In this document: positions 9,471-18,556 of the stretch, in pieces
Position numbering within the stretch: the stretch's first letter is position 1
Layout of the letters: the number at the start of each line of letters is the position of its first letter
Assembly (NCBI GenBank): GCA_040755055.1
Contig: JBFMBS010000012.1
Span: 1 to 64,000, forward strand
DNA from: DYJK01 sp040755055
GTDB lineage: Bacteria; Bacteroidota; Ignavibacteria; Ignavibacteriales; Melioribacteraceae
DNA length: 64,000 nt
Direction: 5' to 3'
The notes under the pieces: model-generated
What the model was told of the DNA's origin: nothing
Databases searched by the model: none
The model's input: only the letters and a program-made list of their open reading frames with translations
Made by a program: the position numbers and the translations under genes

Positions 9471-12400
9471 ATGTTACTAACAAAATTTTCTATTAAAAGA
9501 CAGATTACACTTGTAATGATTTATGCAGTTGTAATCTTTTTCAGCTTCTTCTCCTTTTCACAATTGAAGATTGATTTCTTTCCGGACATAACTTTTCCTT
9601 TTGCCGGGGTTATAACAAGCTATTCAGGTGTAGGACCCGATGATATTGAAAACCTGATTACCAGACCGATTGAAGAAGCTGTTTCTTCTGTAAAAAATAT
9701 TGAAAAGGTCAGTTCGCAGTCTTTCAAAGGTTCCTCTATTGTAATGCTTGAGTTTAAATATGGAACCGAAATGGACAAAGCAGAAAACGATATCAGGAAA
9801 AATCTGGATTATATAAGAGATTATCTTCCGACTGACGCAACAGAACCGATAGTATTTGTTTTCGATCCGTCGATGATGCCTATAAGCTATTTCACTATCA
9901 GTTCGCCTTATCTTGGTCCGGCTGAAATAAGAAGATTAGCAGAAGATAAAATAGAACCCTTATTGGAAAGGGTTGACGGCGTAGCATCGGTTCAAACAAT
10001 GGGCGGGCAGCAAAGGCAGATTAATGTAAGCATTAATCCCGTTTTGCTTGCGTCATATGATTTATCTCCCACAGATGTTTTGCAGACAATTCAAATGGGA
10101 AGCGGTTTACAACCGGCGGGCACTATTCAAACTTCGGGTAAGAATTACAATTTGAGGGTGCTGAGTGAATATTCATCGGTAGATCAGATTAAGAAAACAA
10201 TTTTGACTTATAAAAACGGTGTACCGGTTTATGTAAGCGACGTTGCACAAGTTGAGGACGGTTACAAAGAAAATACAAATGAAGTTAGGGCAGATTACGG
10301 CGAAGGCGTTATGTTGTTTGTTATGAAACAATCCGATGCAAATACTGTTATCACTTGCAGAAAAGTTAAAGAAGCAATCCCCGATATTGTTGCAACTTTA
10401 CCACAAGGAACAAAGTTAAGTATTATGTGGGACCAATCGGATTTCATTATGCAGTCCGTAAACAACTTGAAAAATTCCGGCATTATTGCGTTCGTACTTT
10501 CATTTGCGGTGATTTATTTCTTCCTAAGAAATATCCGCGGAAGTATTATAATGGGCATCTCGATTCCGCTTTCGGTAATAGCCACATTTGCTGTAATGTA
10601 TGCTGCGAATATTACCTTGAATATTATTTCAATGGCGGGTCTTGCGCTGGCGATTGGTATGCTGGTTGACAACTCAATAGTAGTGCTCGAAAATATATAC
10701 CGTCATCACGAGATGGAAAAGAATTTAATTGATTCTGCCGATATAGGAACCACTGAAGTTGGCATGGCAATAACAGCGTCTACATTAACTACTGTTTCTG
10801 TGTTCTTGCCGGTTCTGTTTGTTCCCAACATCACCGGACAGTTATTTAAGGATATGGTTTTAACGATTACTTATAGTCTAGTCGTATCATTAATTGTAGC
10901 TGTAACAATTGTGCCTATGATGTCAACAAGAATTCTAAAACTTTCAACAAATAAGAAAAATAACACGTTTGCAAAAATTAAAGATAGAATGGGAATTTGG
11001 TTAGTCAAGTTATCGGATAATTACAGTAAAGTTTTGCACTGGTCTATTTATCATAAAAAGATTGTATTAATTTCTGTTACGGCTATGTTGTTCGTTTCCT
11101 TAGGAATAGCTGCACTACTTGGCGGCGAGTTTTTACCAAAGTCTGATCAGGGAATAATTGATGTTATGATTGAATCGCCGTCCGGTACACCTATAGAACA
11201 AACTAGGATGTATGCTTATAAAATTGAAGATATTGTTAAGCGTGTGATTAGTAAGGAAGATGTTGAATCAGTAGCAATATTTTATGGCGAGAGGGAAGGT
11301 CTTGCTGCCTTTGGAACGACAGCAAGTACTATTGAATTATTTCTAAAATTAACACCGAAAGAAAAAAGAAATATTTCGCAGTTTGAAATACAAGATAGGT
11401 TAAGAATTGAACTTGATAAGATGCCCGGTGTTACTTATACATTTATGGAAAATGCATCCTTTTCCACCGAAAAAGATATCGAAGTAAAAGTTGTTGGATT
11501 TGATTTAGCCGGTGCTAAGGTTATTGCAAATGAACTGAAATCCAAAATGGAAAAGATAAAAGGACTAGTGGATATCTCGCTGAACACTAAAGAAGAAACT
11601 CCTGAACTGCAAGTTCATCTTAACAAGGATCTATTAAACCATTATAATCTTTCGACCCTTCTAGTTGCCAGCAATATTTCGACCTCAATTCAGGGTAAAG
11701 TTGCTTCTCAATTCCGTGAAAAGGGTGACGAGTATGATATTTGGGTTCAGTTTGCCAAAGAGTACAGAAATAAAAAGGAATCACTTGAACAAATAGAACT
11801 TGCATTGCCTACCGGCGGCAGAATAAAATTAAAAGACGTTGCCACAATTTCCGAAGAGCAATCGAGCCCTACAATTTATAGGGAAAATCAAAATAGGTTT
11901 GTCTCGGTTGGATGCGCATTATCAGGTATCGATCTTTCAGCTGCAGTAAGCGAGATTAAAACAATTATTGCCGATACTCCTATTCCATCCGAATACCAGA
12001 TAATACTTGGCGGAACAGCAGAAGATCAGCAAGAAGCATTCTTTTATTTAGGATTAGCATTTATAGCAGCGGTTTTATTGGTTTATATGATAATGGCTTC
12101 GCAATTCGAATCGTTTGTGGATCCGCTTATAATAATGTTCACCGTACCTCTTTCAATAATCGGTGTATTTATTTTTCTTGCAATAACCGGAACCAAATTG
12201 GGTGTAATGGCTCTTGTCGGAATTGTAATGCTTGTTGGTATTGCCGTGAACAACGGTATAGTTTTGATTGATTATATTAATCAACAAAGACATAAAGGAA
12301 TGGAATTGTACGAAGCTGTTGAGTTTGGCTGTAAGGCAAGAATGAGACCGGTATTGATGACAGCTTTAACAACCATTCTTGGTATGGTCCCTCTTGCAGT

Positions 12401-12584
12401 AGAAATGGGGTCGGGTTCGGAAACTTGGTCGCCGCTTGCGAGATCAGTTATTGGCGGTTTAACAGCTACTACTGTACTTACATTGATCGTAATTCCGGTG
12501 TTGTATATCGTTTTCGAACATGCCGGCGCAAAAGTTAAGAATTATTTTAAGAATAGAAAGAACAGAAAGCTGAGGAAAGTATAA
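9471..12584 (+). CDS. RND family efflux permease (AcrB/MdtB-like)
   Basis: Inner membrane proton-driven exporter of 1037 residues, the usual size. Features: TM1 at about 10-32, the porter domain starting LKIDFFPDITFP, the TM2-TM6 block (ILNIISMAG region), and the proton-relay helix GMLVDNSIVVLENI with its conserved Asp. A second large periplasmic domain precedes the C-terminal block (GIVMLVGIAVNNGIVLIDY, RPVLMTALTTILGMVPLA). The absence of extended Met or His clusters favours an organic compound exporter over a heavy-metal pump, but substrates are unknown. A basic tail (KNRKNRKLRKV) is cytoplasmic. Confidence 0.92.
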   Translation: MLLTKFSIKRQITLVMIYAVVIFFSFFSFSQLKIDFFPDITFPFAGVITSYSGVGPDDIENLITRPIEEAVSSVKNIEKVSSQSFKGSSIVMLEFKYGTEMDKAENDIRKNLDYIRDYLPTDATEPIVFVFDPSMMPISYFTISSPYLGPAEIRRLAEDKIEPLLERVDGVASVQTMGGQQRQINVSINPVLLASYDLSPTDVLQTIQMGSGLQPAGTIQTSGKNYNLRVLSEYSSVDQIKKTILTYKNGVPVYVSDVAQVEDGYKENTNEVRADYGEGVMLFVMKQSDANTVITCRKVKEAIPDIVATLPQGTKLSIMWDQSDFIMQSVNNLKNSGIIAFVLSFAVIYFFLRNIRGSIIMGISIPLSVIATFAVMYAANITLNIISMAGLALAIGMLVDNSIVVLENIYRHHEMEKNLIDSADIGTTEVGMAITASTLTTVSVFLPVLFVPNITGQLFKDMVLTITYSLVVSLIVAVTIVPMMSTRILKLSTNKKNNTFAKIKDRMGIWLVKLSDNYSKVLHWSIYHKKIVLISVTAMLFVSLGIAALLGGEFLPKSDQGIIDVMIESPSGTPIEQTRMYAYKIEDIVKRVISKEDVESVAIFYGEREGLAAFGTTASTIELFLKLTPKEKRNISQFEIQDRLRIELDKMPGVTYTFMENASFSTEKDIEVKVVGFDLAGAKVIANELKSKMEKIKGLVDISLNTKEETPELQVHLNKDLLNHYNLSTLLVASNISTSIQGKVASQFREKGDEYDIWVQFAKEYRNKKESLEQIELALPTGGRIKLKDVATISEEQSSPTIYRENQNRFVSVGCALSGIDLSAAVSEIKTIIADTPIPSEYQIILGGTAEDQQEAFFYLGLAFIAAVLLVYMIMASQFESFVDPLIIMFTVPLSIIGVFIFLAITGTKLGVMALVGIVMLVGIAVNNGIVLIDYINQQRHKGMELYEAVEFGCKARMRPVLMTALTTILGMVPLAVEMGSGSETWSPLARSVIGGLTATTVLTLIVIPVLYIVFEHAGAKVKNYFKNRKNRKLRKV

Positions 12585-12620
12585 ATAACACAAGCTTTAA
12601 GTCAGTATGAAAATTACATC

Positions 12621-12645
12621 TGTAGGGCGATTCGCTGAATCGCCC
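12621..12645. repeat. Short palindromic dispersed repeat (copy 1)
   Basis: TGTAG followed by GGGCGATTC-GCT-GAATCGCCC, a perfect 9-bp stem with a 3-base loop. The first 24 bases recur identically at 57480-57503, also just after a plus-strand operon. It could act as a terminator or mRNA 3' stabiliser and resembles REP-type elements. Confidence 0.7.
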
Positions 12646-12683
12646 ATGTACATATTTATTGAATAACTGTATTTACCCCAAAT

Positions 12684-12728
12684 GGTCGAAACGGCGCCAG
12701 CCAAACTAATTCCGGGCAAGTTTCGACC
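12684..12728. repeat. Inverted repeat GGTCGAAAC/GTTTCGACC
   Basis: Perfect 9-bp arms at 12684-12692 and 12720-12728 separated by 27 bases, lying between the convergent RND permease and citF genes. Possibly a second small dispersed element; no function assigned. Confidence 0.5.
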
Positions 12729-12799
12729 TACACTTTTCACACAGTTTCTACTAGTCGTGATAATTTAATTAGTAAATTTTATCCCATTGTGAAAGTAGT

Positions 12800-14353
12800 T
12801 TAAATTACACGATAAATCGAATCTAACACAGTCCCATCAACCCACTTAACAACAGCAACAACTTTATTCTTATCAACTTTCGGTTTTGCCGGGGCGCCGC
12901 CGCAAATCTCATTTACTTCTTTTTGTATTTCTTTTATTGAGCGAATCGGCAGCTTAGAATTTTTTACTGCACTCAATAAATCTTTTCTCTTCGGATTAAT
13001 TGCAATTCCTCTTTCGGTTACAATCACATCAATCAATTCTCCGGGTCCGCAAAGTGTTGTTACTTCATCAACAATTACCGGAATTCGGTCACGGAAAGAC
13101 GGGATTGCAAGTATGGTGCATTTGGAGAATAAACAATTCTGCCATCCGCCTATTCCGTGAAGTAAATATCCATCCGAGTGTGAAACAACATTTGCATTGA
13201 AATTAACATCTACTTCAGTTGCACCTAAAATTGCAGCATCAACTATCGATGCAAAATTTCCTTTGCCATGATAATTGTAACTTGTAAAAGGTGATGTCAT
13301 TACGTGATTCATGTTATCCCTCATCGAGCCGACGCTGTCTAAATCAAAAGTTTGTCCATCAAGGATATAATCTGTTAACCCTTCTTTAAGTAATTCTACA
13401 AGATATTTTGTTGAACCACCGCGTATAAAACGCGCTTTAACACCTTTTCTTTTCATAATTTCTTTTAGGAATAAAATTACCGCAAGATTAATCCCACCGG
13501 CACCGGCTTGATATGAAAAACCTTCTTTTACTATTCCGGACGCATCCATAAATTTTGCGATGTATTCTGCAATTAAAAGCCGGTCGGGACTTTTAGTCAT
13601 CTCAGTTGTACCGCTGACAATTTTAGAAGGGTCGCCGAGTGAATCGACTTCAACCACATAATCTACATTGTTACCCTGAATTTGCCACGGCACACAAGGG
13701 AAGGGGACAAGGTTATCAGTAACGACAATAACTTTATCAGCGTACTCGGAATCTGCGAGTGCAAACCCTAATCCGCCGCAAGCAGATTTTCCTTGAACAC
13801 CGTTTGCATTGCCAAAGGGGTCAGCAGTCGGTGCGGCAATGACTGCAATATCGATATGCACTTCGCCATCCTGGATAGCTTGATATCTTCCGCCATGAGA
13901 GCGAAGCACTCCAATTCCTTTCATTTTACCTTCACTTGTGAATTTGCCAAGCGGCCCGTTCATACTTCCTTCGATATGTCGAATAGTACCATCTGCTAAA
14001 TATCTCAATAAATGTGAGTGACACGGAAAAGAAGCTGAAGGGAACCATCTTAGATTTTTAACGCCGAGTGAATGTGCTGCATCGAAAATTTTATTTGCTA
14101 TTACATCACCGTTGCGAAGATGATGATGTGTTGATATTGTCATCCCGTCTTTTAGCCCGGCTTTCTTCAATGCTTCTTTCAAATTTTTTACGAGCTTGTT
14201 TCCATCCTCGGGAAAATCCGCACATGATTTTATTTTTGGTGCAGACATTCTTCCGTCCGGTTTGTATTTCCCAACTCCCATAAACGGAATTTGTTTCTCT
14301 CCGTTGACTTCGGTAGGCACTAATCTCTTTGCAGCGTTCTGTGTTAGTTTCAT
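12800..14353 (-). CDS. citF: Citrate lyase alpha subunit (citrate CoA-transferase)
   Basis: Transfers the acyl-carrier thioester from acetyl-ACP to citrate in the citrate lyase complex. Over the whole 517 residues it shows the CitF pattern: N-terminal KLTQNAAKRLVPTEVNG, THHHLRNGD, HIEGSMNGPLG, RSHGGRYQAI, APTADPFGNANG, QAGAGGINLA and the C-terminal half ending in VVAVVKWVDGTVLDSIY. Length fits the family (about 510). It is the last gene of the minus-strand citrate cluster and lies downstream of the CitD-CitE fusion, separated from it by an inserted four-helix-bundle gene. No citC, citX or citG is visible in the window, so prosthetic-group synthesis must be encoded elsewhere. Confidence 0.92.
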   Translation of the reverse strand: MKLTQNAAKRLVPTEVNGEKQIPFMGVGKYKPDGRMSAPKIKSCADFPEDGNKLVKNLKEALKKAGLKDGMTISTHHHLRNGDVIANKIFDAAHSLGVKNLRWFPSASFPCHSHLLRYLADGTIRHIEGSMNGPLGKFTSEGKMKGIGVLRSHGGRYQAIQDGEVHIDIAVIAAPTADPFGNANGVQGKSACGGLGFALADSEYADKVIVVTDNLVPFPCVPWQIQGNNVDYVVEVDSLGDPSKIVSGTTEMTKSPDRLLIAEYIAKFMDASGIVKEGFSYQAGAGGINLAVILFLKEIMKRKGVKARFIRGGSTKYLVELLKEGLTDYILDGQTFDLDSVGSMRDNMNHVMTSPFTSYNYHGKGNFASIVDAAILGATEVDVNFNANVVSHSDGYLLHGIGGWQNCLFSKCTILAIPSFRDRIPVIVDEVTTLCGPGELIDVIVTERGIAINPKRKDLLSAVKNSKLPIRSIKEIQKEVNEICGGAPAKPKVDKNKVVAVVKWVDGTVLDSIYRVI

Positions 14354-14401
14354 TGTCCTATAATTTTTTGTAGTAAATTTGTTTTACTGTTTAACCTATT
14401 T

Positions 14402-14440
14402 TATTGTCACATTGTCTAATTGTTAAATTGTCTCATTGTC
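14402..14440. repeat. Simple-sequence arm left of four-helix-bundle gene 1
   Basis: Degenerate tandem of ATTGTC/AATTGT units (for example ATTGTCTAATTGTTAAATTG). The inverted version occurs at 14835-14868, so the arms bracket the four-helix-bundle gene. Confidence 0.6.
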
Positions 14441-14447
14441 GATCTGG

Positions 14448-14834
14448 TTAGATATTTAGTTTTGCATCGGTAAAATTAATTAAACTATTTATAGCTTTTG
14501 GAAGCTTTTGTAATTCTGAAAATATGTGATTGTATTCTTCTTCCGATAAAAGATTTCTTCGATGAGATTTCTCATTCCAATCAAGTGACTCAAATAGTGA
14601 ACCGCAGCTAATTCTATAAAATCTGATTTTATCTTTTTTGTTGTATCTGCCAAATCCTTCGGCAATATTGGCTGAGATTGAATCTATTGCATCAACAAAT
14701 TGTGCCCCGATAGTTTTTTTTGAAAAGTATTCCCATTTAACAACAGTATTCCATACATTATTGCTTAACGCGAAAGCTATACGATAAGCTTCAATATCGT
14801 TCAACGTCAGATATTTCTTTTTCTTTTCTTCCAT
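14448..14834 (-). CDS. Four-helix-bundle protein (S23/IVP-like), copy 1
   Basis: Small helical protein of the four-helix-bundle family first known from ORFs in 23S rRNA intervening sequences and related in fold to the Avd proteins of diversity-generating retroelements. Signatures: LNDIEAYRIAFALSNNVW, FSKKTIGAQFVDAIDSIS, ANIAEGFGRYNKKDKIRFY and SLFESLDW. The frame extends upstream to 14873, but that part is translated simple-sequence repeat, so the ATG at 14834 is chosen. No clear ribosome site is seen. It sits between citDE and citF with no metabolic link to them and looks inserted. Function unknown. Confidence 0.72.
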   Translation of the reverse strand: MEEKKKKYLTLNDIEAYRIAFALSNNVWNTVVKWEYFSKKTIGAQFVDAIDSISANIAEGFGRYNKKDKIRFYRISCGSLFESLDWNEKSHRRNLLSEEEYNHIFSELQKLPKAINSLINFTDAKLNI

Positions 14835-14868
14835 TTGACAATTAGGCAATTTAGCAATTGTACAATAG
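14835..14868. repeat. Simple-sequence arm right of four-helix-bundle gene 1
   Basis: GACAATTAGGCAATTTAGCA and the following bases are the inverted counterpart of the 14402-14440 arm. It runs almost to the stop codon of the CitD-CitE gene. Confidence 0.6.
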
Positions 14869-14875
14869 AACAACG

Positions 14876-16102
14876 TTAACTTTCTTTTTCAATCCATTCG
14901 GAATCCAACAGCCCGTTCGATACAGCCAAGCTGATAGTGTGCTGTGCCCGTTTAACCACCGGTGCATCAATCATTTTGCTGCCGAGTGCTACAACTCCAA
15001 GTCCTTTCTTTTCAGCATCTTCGAATGCTAAAACTATTTTCTTGGCTCTTTCAATCTCTTTTTCTGTCGGTGCAAATGCCTTGTTAACAATTTCAATTTG
15101 CCTTGGGTGAATACAACCTTTCCCTTCAAATCCAAGTGATTTTGCTTCAAGTACACTTGCACGCAATCCGTCCATATCATTAACATCGGAGAAAACTGTA
15201 TCTATCGCTTGGACTCCGGCAGCTTTTGCAGCATTTACGATTGCAGAACGTGCGTAAAAACTTTCTCTGCCTTCGTTGGTACGTTCTACTCCAATATCTG
15301 CTGTGTAATCTTCAAGTCCGACTGCAAGCGCACAAATTTTTTCGGATGCCGAAGCTATCTCAAATGCTTTTACAACTCCAACTGCACTCTCGATTATCGG
15401 CATCAAGAAAATATTATTAGAAATATTTTTTTCAGCTTTTATGATATTTATTTCTTCTTCTACATCAATCACCGTTTGAGCTGATTCGCATTTTGGTATT
15501 AAAATAACATGAACATTATGCGGAACGATGAAACCCAAATCATCGAGTCCCATCGGAAGTTGATTGATGCGAACCATTCTTTCTGCACCGTAAAAATCTA
15601 CAGCACGCAGAGCATTGCGGACTAAATATCGCGCAGAATCTTTTTCGGAAGGTGCAACGCTGTCTTCGAGATCAAGTATTATTCCATCCGGGTTATGTAG
15701 CCCGGCATTCGGATAGAACTTCGGCTCGTTACCCGGAAGATATAAGCGGCTTCTTCGCATTTTATCTTTAAAGGTGCTGTATAAATTCTTCTTATTGAAC
15801 TCCGGTAAAAATTCTCTTGAATCATCCGGGAAAATTTTTTTGTATGCCGTTTCGAATCTAGCTGCAATTGTAAAAGGAATAGCACCGCTATCTTCAACGT
15901 TTATCAATGCATTCTCCAGTCCGAAAAACTCACACATCTCGATAAGCATATCGTTGATACTTTGTCCGTACATTGAATCAACTTTACTTTGGAGCGAGGT
16001 TTTAACACCACCGGATTTTGTTAATTCAATTTCAACGAAACAATCCGATCTTACTTTTTCTCCACGTTTCCCGGAAAAACCAATTTTTGTTTTTGTGCTC
16101 AT
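14876..16102 (-). CDS. citE: Citrate lyase acyl-carrier (CitD) and beta (CitE) subunits fused in one protein
   Basis: Residues 1 to about 90 match CitD: Ser19 in the VRSDC context aligns with the serine that carries the phosphoribosyl-dephospho-CoA group, followed by FVEIEL, SKVDSMYGQSINDML and LINVEDSGAIPFTIAARFE. From about residue 110 there is a complete CitE/HpcH aldolase (RRSRLYLPGNEPKF, DGIILDLEDSVAPSEKDSAR, VRINQLP, LMPIIESAVGVV, VGLEDYTADIGVERT, GCIHPRQIEIVN). The protein should therefore carry the acyl group on its own N-terminal domain and cleave citryl-ACP to acetyl-ACP and oxaloacetate. In the best studied citrate lyases CitD and CitE are separate chains, so this is a gene fusion. 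It is encoded between the PrpD-like gene and citF. Confidence 0.88.
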   Translation of the reverse strand: MSTKTKIGFSGKRGEKVRSDCFVEIELTKSGGVKTSLQSKVDSMYGQSINDMLIEMCEFFGLENALINVEDSGAIPFTIAARFETAYKKIFPDDSREFLPEFNKKNLYSTFKDKMRRSRLYLPGNEPKFYPNAGLHNPDGIILDLEDSVAPSEKDSARYLVRNALRAVDFYGAERMVRINQLPMGLDDLGFIVPHNVHVILIPKCESAQTVIDVEEEINIIKAEKNISNNIFLMPIIESAVGVVKAFEIASASEKICALAVGLEDYTADIGVERTNEGRESFYARSAIVNAAKAAGVQAIDTVFSDVNDMDGLRASVLEAKSLGFEGKGCIHPRQIEIVNKAFAPTEKEIERAKKIVLAFEDAEKKGLGVVALGSKMIDAPVVKRAQHTISLAVSNGLLDSEWIEKES

Positions 16103-16221
16103 GACTTGCTCATGTATTTATTCGTAATGACACTATTGTTGAATTGATTTATTGTCAAGTGGCTGCATTATCAATCGTGTACGATCACGTCTCTGCCGCA
16201 GCAATTAAATTAACAATACAA

Positions 16222-17655
16222 TTATAAAACTAACTTACTCATAAAATCCATTACATTCATTTCATCACAATTAAAAACCATTTCCTTAATTTCTTTTTGA
16301 CGTATTGCATTTAACAGACCGGCAGAAAGTCCGTTAAATTTATTTTCGAGGTCTTCCATTGTCATCGGTTCGCGCGGATCGCCTTTCGGGTATTCGAGAT
16401 ATTTCGAAAACTCTTTTCTTTCTTTTGTTTTGATTACAACTTTCGAAGGTTGCTTTGCCGGAAACATTTTTTCGAATTCGGTTGATGCCTCGCCTTTAAT
16501 CTTATCGATCACTTCCCAAATCCTCGGGTCTTTCAATTTCTCATCGCTGAACGATTGTGTAGTGATTTTCCTATCAACGATTGCGGCGGCAATACAGTAA
16601 GGAAGTGAGTGATCGGCTGTTTCCCTCGATTCCGGTCTGTATTTATGCGGATCAAAAAGAATATCGCATGCGCGTGCAATTGTTGTGATTGTTACGGAAT
16701 CTATCTCATCATATTTGATGTCATTATTTTTTACCACATCGAGCGTTGCGGAAATGTGGGTGTGAGTCAATGCCTCTGTCGGAAATGCTTTCATACTGCA
16801 TTCCAAAATTTTCCAACTTTTGCCGAGTTCGGAAATTAGAGCATCAAGGTTCCAACTCCATTCTGATTCGCCTTCACGTCCTTTCATTACGACCGGCTCA
16901 AGCTTTTCTTCTTTGGCATTCCATCCGCCGAAGCAATCCATAAATCCTTCTTTGCCTTCAAAAACTTTTTCTGTACCGGTGTAACCTTTTTGTGCCATCA
17001 GTGCCGCGAATACACCGGCTTGAACAGCCATCGGGTCAACAGTATTTTTCATCATTGTTAATTTACCGGCTGTGGGGCAGCCGATTGTGTGACTGTGTGA
17101 ACCGCTGATTCCAATTGCGTTTACCATTTGATCGACGGTTAATCCCAAAATTTTTCCGGCAACGATTGGCGAAACAAATTGTGTGAGTGCCGCATGATGC
17201 CATTTGCGTTCGCGGATTCCGGGTTTTGCAAATAGACACAACCGCTGCTCGAATTCGTATGCAAGTACGATTGCAACTATAACATCTTTCATGTGTGCAC
17301 TGGCAAGCTCAGCACACGATAACGCAGCCGGGATTATATCGGACGGATGCGATGGATCTTCTTTCCAATAAATGTCGTTGAAATCGAGGGAGCGTACCAT
17401 CAATGAATTTACGAGTGCGGCATTCACAGCCGGAATTTTATCGCCGAATGCAAATACGGTTGCTTCTTCGCGTCCGCCTATTTGTTTATAAATATCACGG
17501 ATGATGTTTACGTCTTTAGTTTTGTATGCGCCAAATGCACAACCGATCGAATCGTACAAATATCTTTTCGTTTCGTTGATTACTTCTTCCGGCAAATCTT
17601 CATATTTAAGATTGACCGCAAATTCAGAGATAAGACGGGAAATGGATTTTTCCAT
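16222..17655 (-). CDS. MmgE/PrpD family dehydratase
   Basis: Family of 2-methylcitrate dehydratases, which also includes cis-aconitate decarboxylases and enzymes with citrate dehydratase activity. Signatures are SLDFNDIYW (about 97-105), DIIPAALSCAELA, GISGSHSHTIGCPTAGKLTMMKNTVDPMAVQAG and CSMKAFPTEALTHTH. The 477-residue length is typical. An in-frame extension up to 17808 is low-complexity and lacks a ribosome site; the ATG at 17655 has AAGGA nine bases upstream. Lying between an aconitase-family gene and citrate lyase genes, it probably dehydrates or isomerises a citrate-like tricarboxylate. A decarboxylase role is an alternative. Confidence 0.82.
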   Translation of the reverse strand: MEKSISRLISEFAVNLKYEDLPEEVINETKRYLYDSIGCAFGAYKTKDVNIIRDIYKQIGGREEATVFAFGDKIPAVNAALVNSLMVRSLDFNDIYWKEDPSHPSDIIPAALSCAELASAHMKDVIVAIVLAYEFEQRLCLFAKPGIRERKWHHAALTQFVSPIVAGKILGLTVDQMVNAIGISGSHSHTIGCPTAGKLTMMKNTVDPMAVQAGVFAALMAQKGYTGTEKVFEGKEGFMDCFGGWNAKEEKLEPVVMKGREGESEWSWNLDALISELGKSWKILECSMKAFPTEALTHTHISATLDVVKNNDIKYDEIDSVTITTIARACDILFDPHKYRPESRETADHSLPYCIAAAIVDRKITTQSFSDEKLKDPRIWEVIDKIKGEASTEFEKMFPAKQPSKVVIKTKERKEFSKYLEYPKGDPREPMTMEDLENKFNGLSAGLLNAIRQKEIKEMVFNCDEMNVMDFMSKLVL

Positions 17656-17879
17656 ATTAGTATTCCTTATTAAATTTTTGTTATTGTTAAGTGATAAGGA
17701 AGACTGGGGACTATTTGTTTTGCCAGTTGGTTTCGAAGATTTTTGGGAAGTTGAGAAAAGGGAAAAATTGTTTTGATGTATTTGATTTTTTCTTGAGCAT
17801 GGCTGCAAAATTGAAAAATTTCTGTTGCTAAATTATTCTTTTACTGATTTAAAAAAAAGGGAAATTGGACGTCGAAATA

Positions 17880-18212
17880 TTATAAGATTGCTTGCTTCAG
17901 TGTATTTATCAAAGGTGGTAAATTTAGTTTGACGGTATTCCAAACAAGTTGAACGTTTACATCAAAATATCCGTGAATTAATCTGTTACGCATTCCTACT
18001 ATATCTATCCAAGGAATATTATAAAGTTCATTTATAGTTTCGTTAGATACTTTGGATGCAGCTTCTCCTATAATCTCTATTTCTTTAATGACTGATAGAA
18101 TAACCAATCTATTATTAGCAAAATCCTTTTCATCGATACCGGAAACAAAAGAAAGTGCTTCTTCAGCAGCATCGATCATATGTTGAATCCGGATTTTATC
18201 TTCGTGCTTCAT
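17880..18212 (-). CDS. hepT: HepT-like HEPN ribonuclease toxin
   Basis: All-helical HEPN-domain toxin of 110 residues. The catalytic RNase motif R-x4-H-x-Y is present as RNRLIHGY near residue 85, in the usual IPWIDIVGMRNRLIHGYF context. It overlaps the preceding MntA-type nucleotidyltransferase gene by 17 bp, the standard arrangement of MntA/HepT toxin-antitoxin modules, where MntA modifies the tyrosine of this motif. The pair is wedged between the aconitase and PrpD genes of the citrate cluster. Confidence 0.85.
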   Translation of the reverse strand: MKHEDKIRIQHMIDAAEEALSFVSGIDEKDFANNRLVILSVIKEIEIIGEAASKVSNETINELYNIPWIDIVGMRNRLIHGYFDVNVQLVWNTVKLNLPPLINTLKQAIL

Positions 18213-18498
18213 ATTTTACAGAAGCTTCTTTTACTACAGTATCTCTGAAATATCTGCTTAATTCTTCGGGTGTTTTTAAATCTACTTTTTTCCCAATTAA
18301 TTCAGACAATTCACGTTCTATTCTTGCCAAATCTAATAATCCGTAATTTGATCCGTCAAGAAATTCAACTAAAATATCTACATCACTCTCTTCATTACCA
18401 GTTTCTTTCAAATGTGAACCAAACAATGAAAGTCTCTTAATTCGATTCAACTCACAGAAAGATTTAAGCTCTTTATCATATTTAGCTAATATATCCAT
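18196..18498 (-). CDS. mntA: MntA-like minimal nucleotidyltransferase antitoxin
   Basis: Minimal nucleotidyltransferase of 100 residues with the motif LFGSH-x9-SDVDILVEF (GS...DxD), which binds metal and nucleotide. Known MntA proteins add AMP to HepT and so neutralise it. The gene precedes and overlaps hepT. It starts 59 bp after the aconitase stop and could be co-transcribed with it. Nothing links it to citrate metabolism. Confidence 0.85.
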   Translation of the reverse strand: MDILAKYDKELKSFCELNRIKRLSLFGSHLKETGNEESDVDILVEFLDGSNYGLLDLARIERELSELIGKKVDLKTPEELSRYFRDTVVKEASVKYEARR

Positions 18499-18556
18499 CA
18501 GTTACATTTTTTTGCTAATTAATTTAAGAATTCTCTTTGTCTGAAGAAATATTTTC

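Noticed and set aside
13793..13999. Small plus-strand frames opposite citF
   Set aside because: Antisense shadows; citF is unambiguous over the whole region.
14402..14440. CRISPR array or true microsatellite
   Set aside because: The units are short and degenerate, with no regular repeat-spacer period and no cas genes nearby.
17656..17808. N-terminal extension of the PrpD-like protein
   Set aside because: Low-complexity Ser/Asn/Lys text without a ribosome site; the ATG at 17655 has AAGGA in place and matches the family start.
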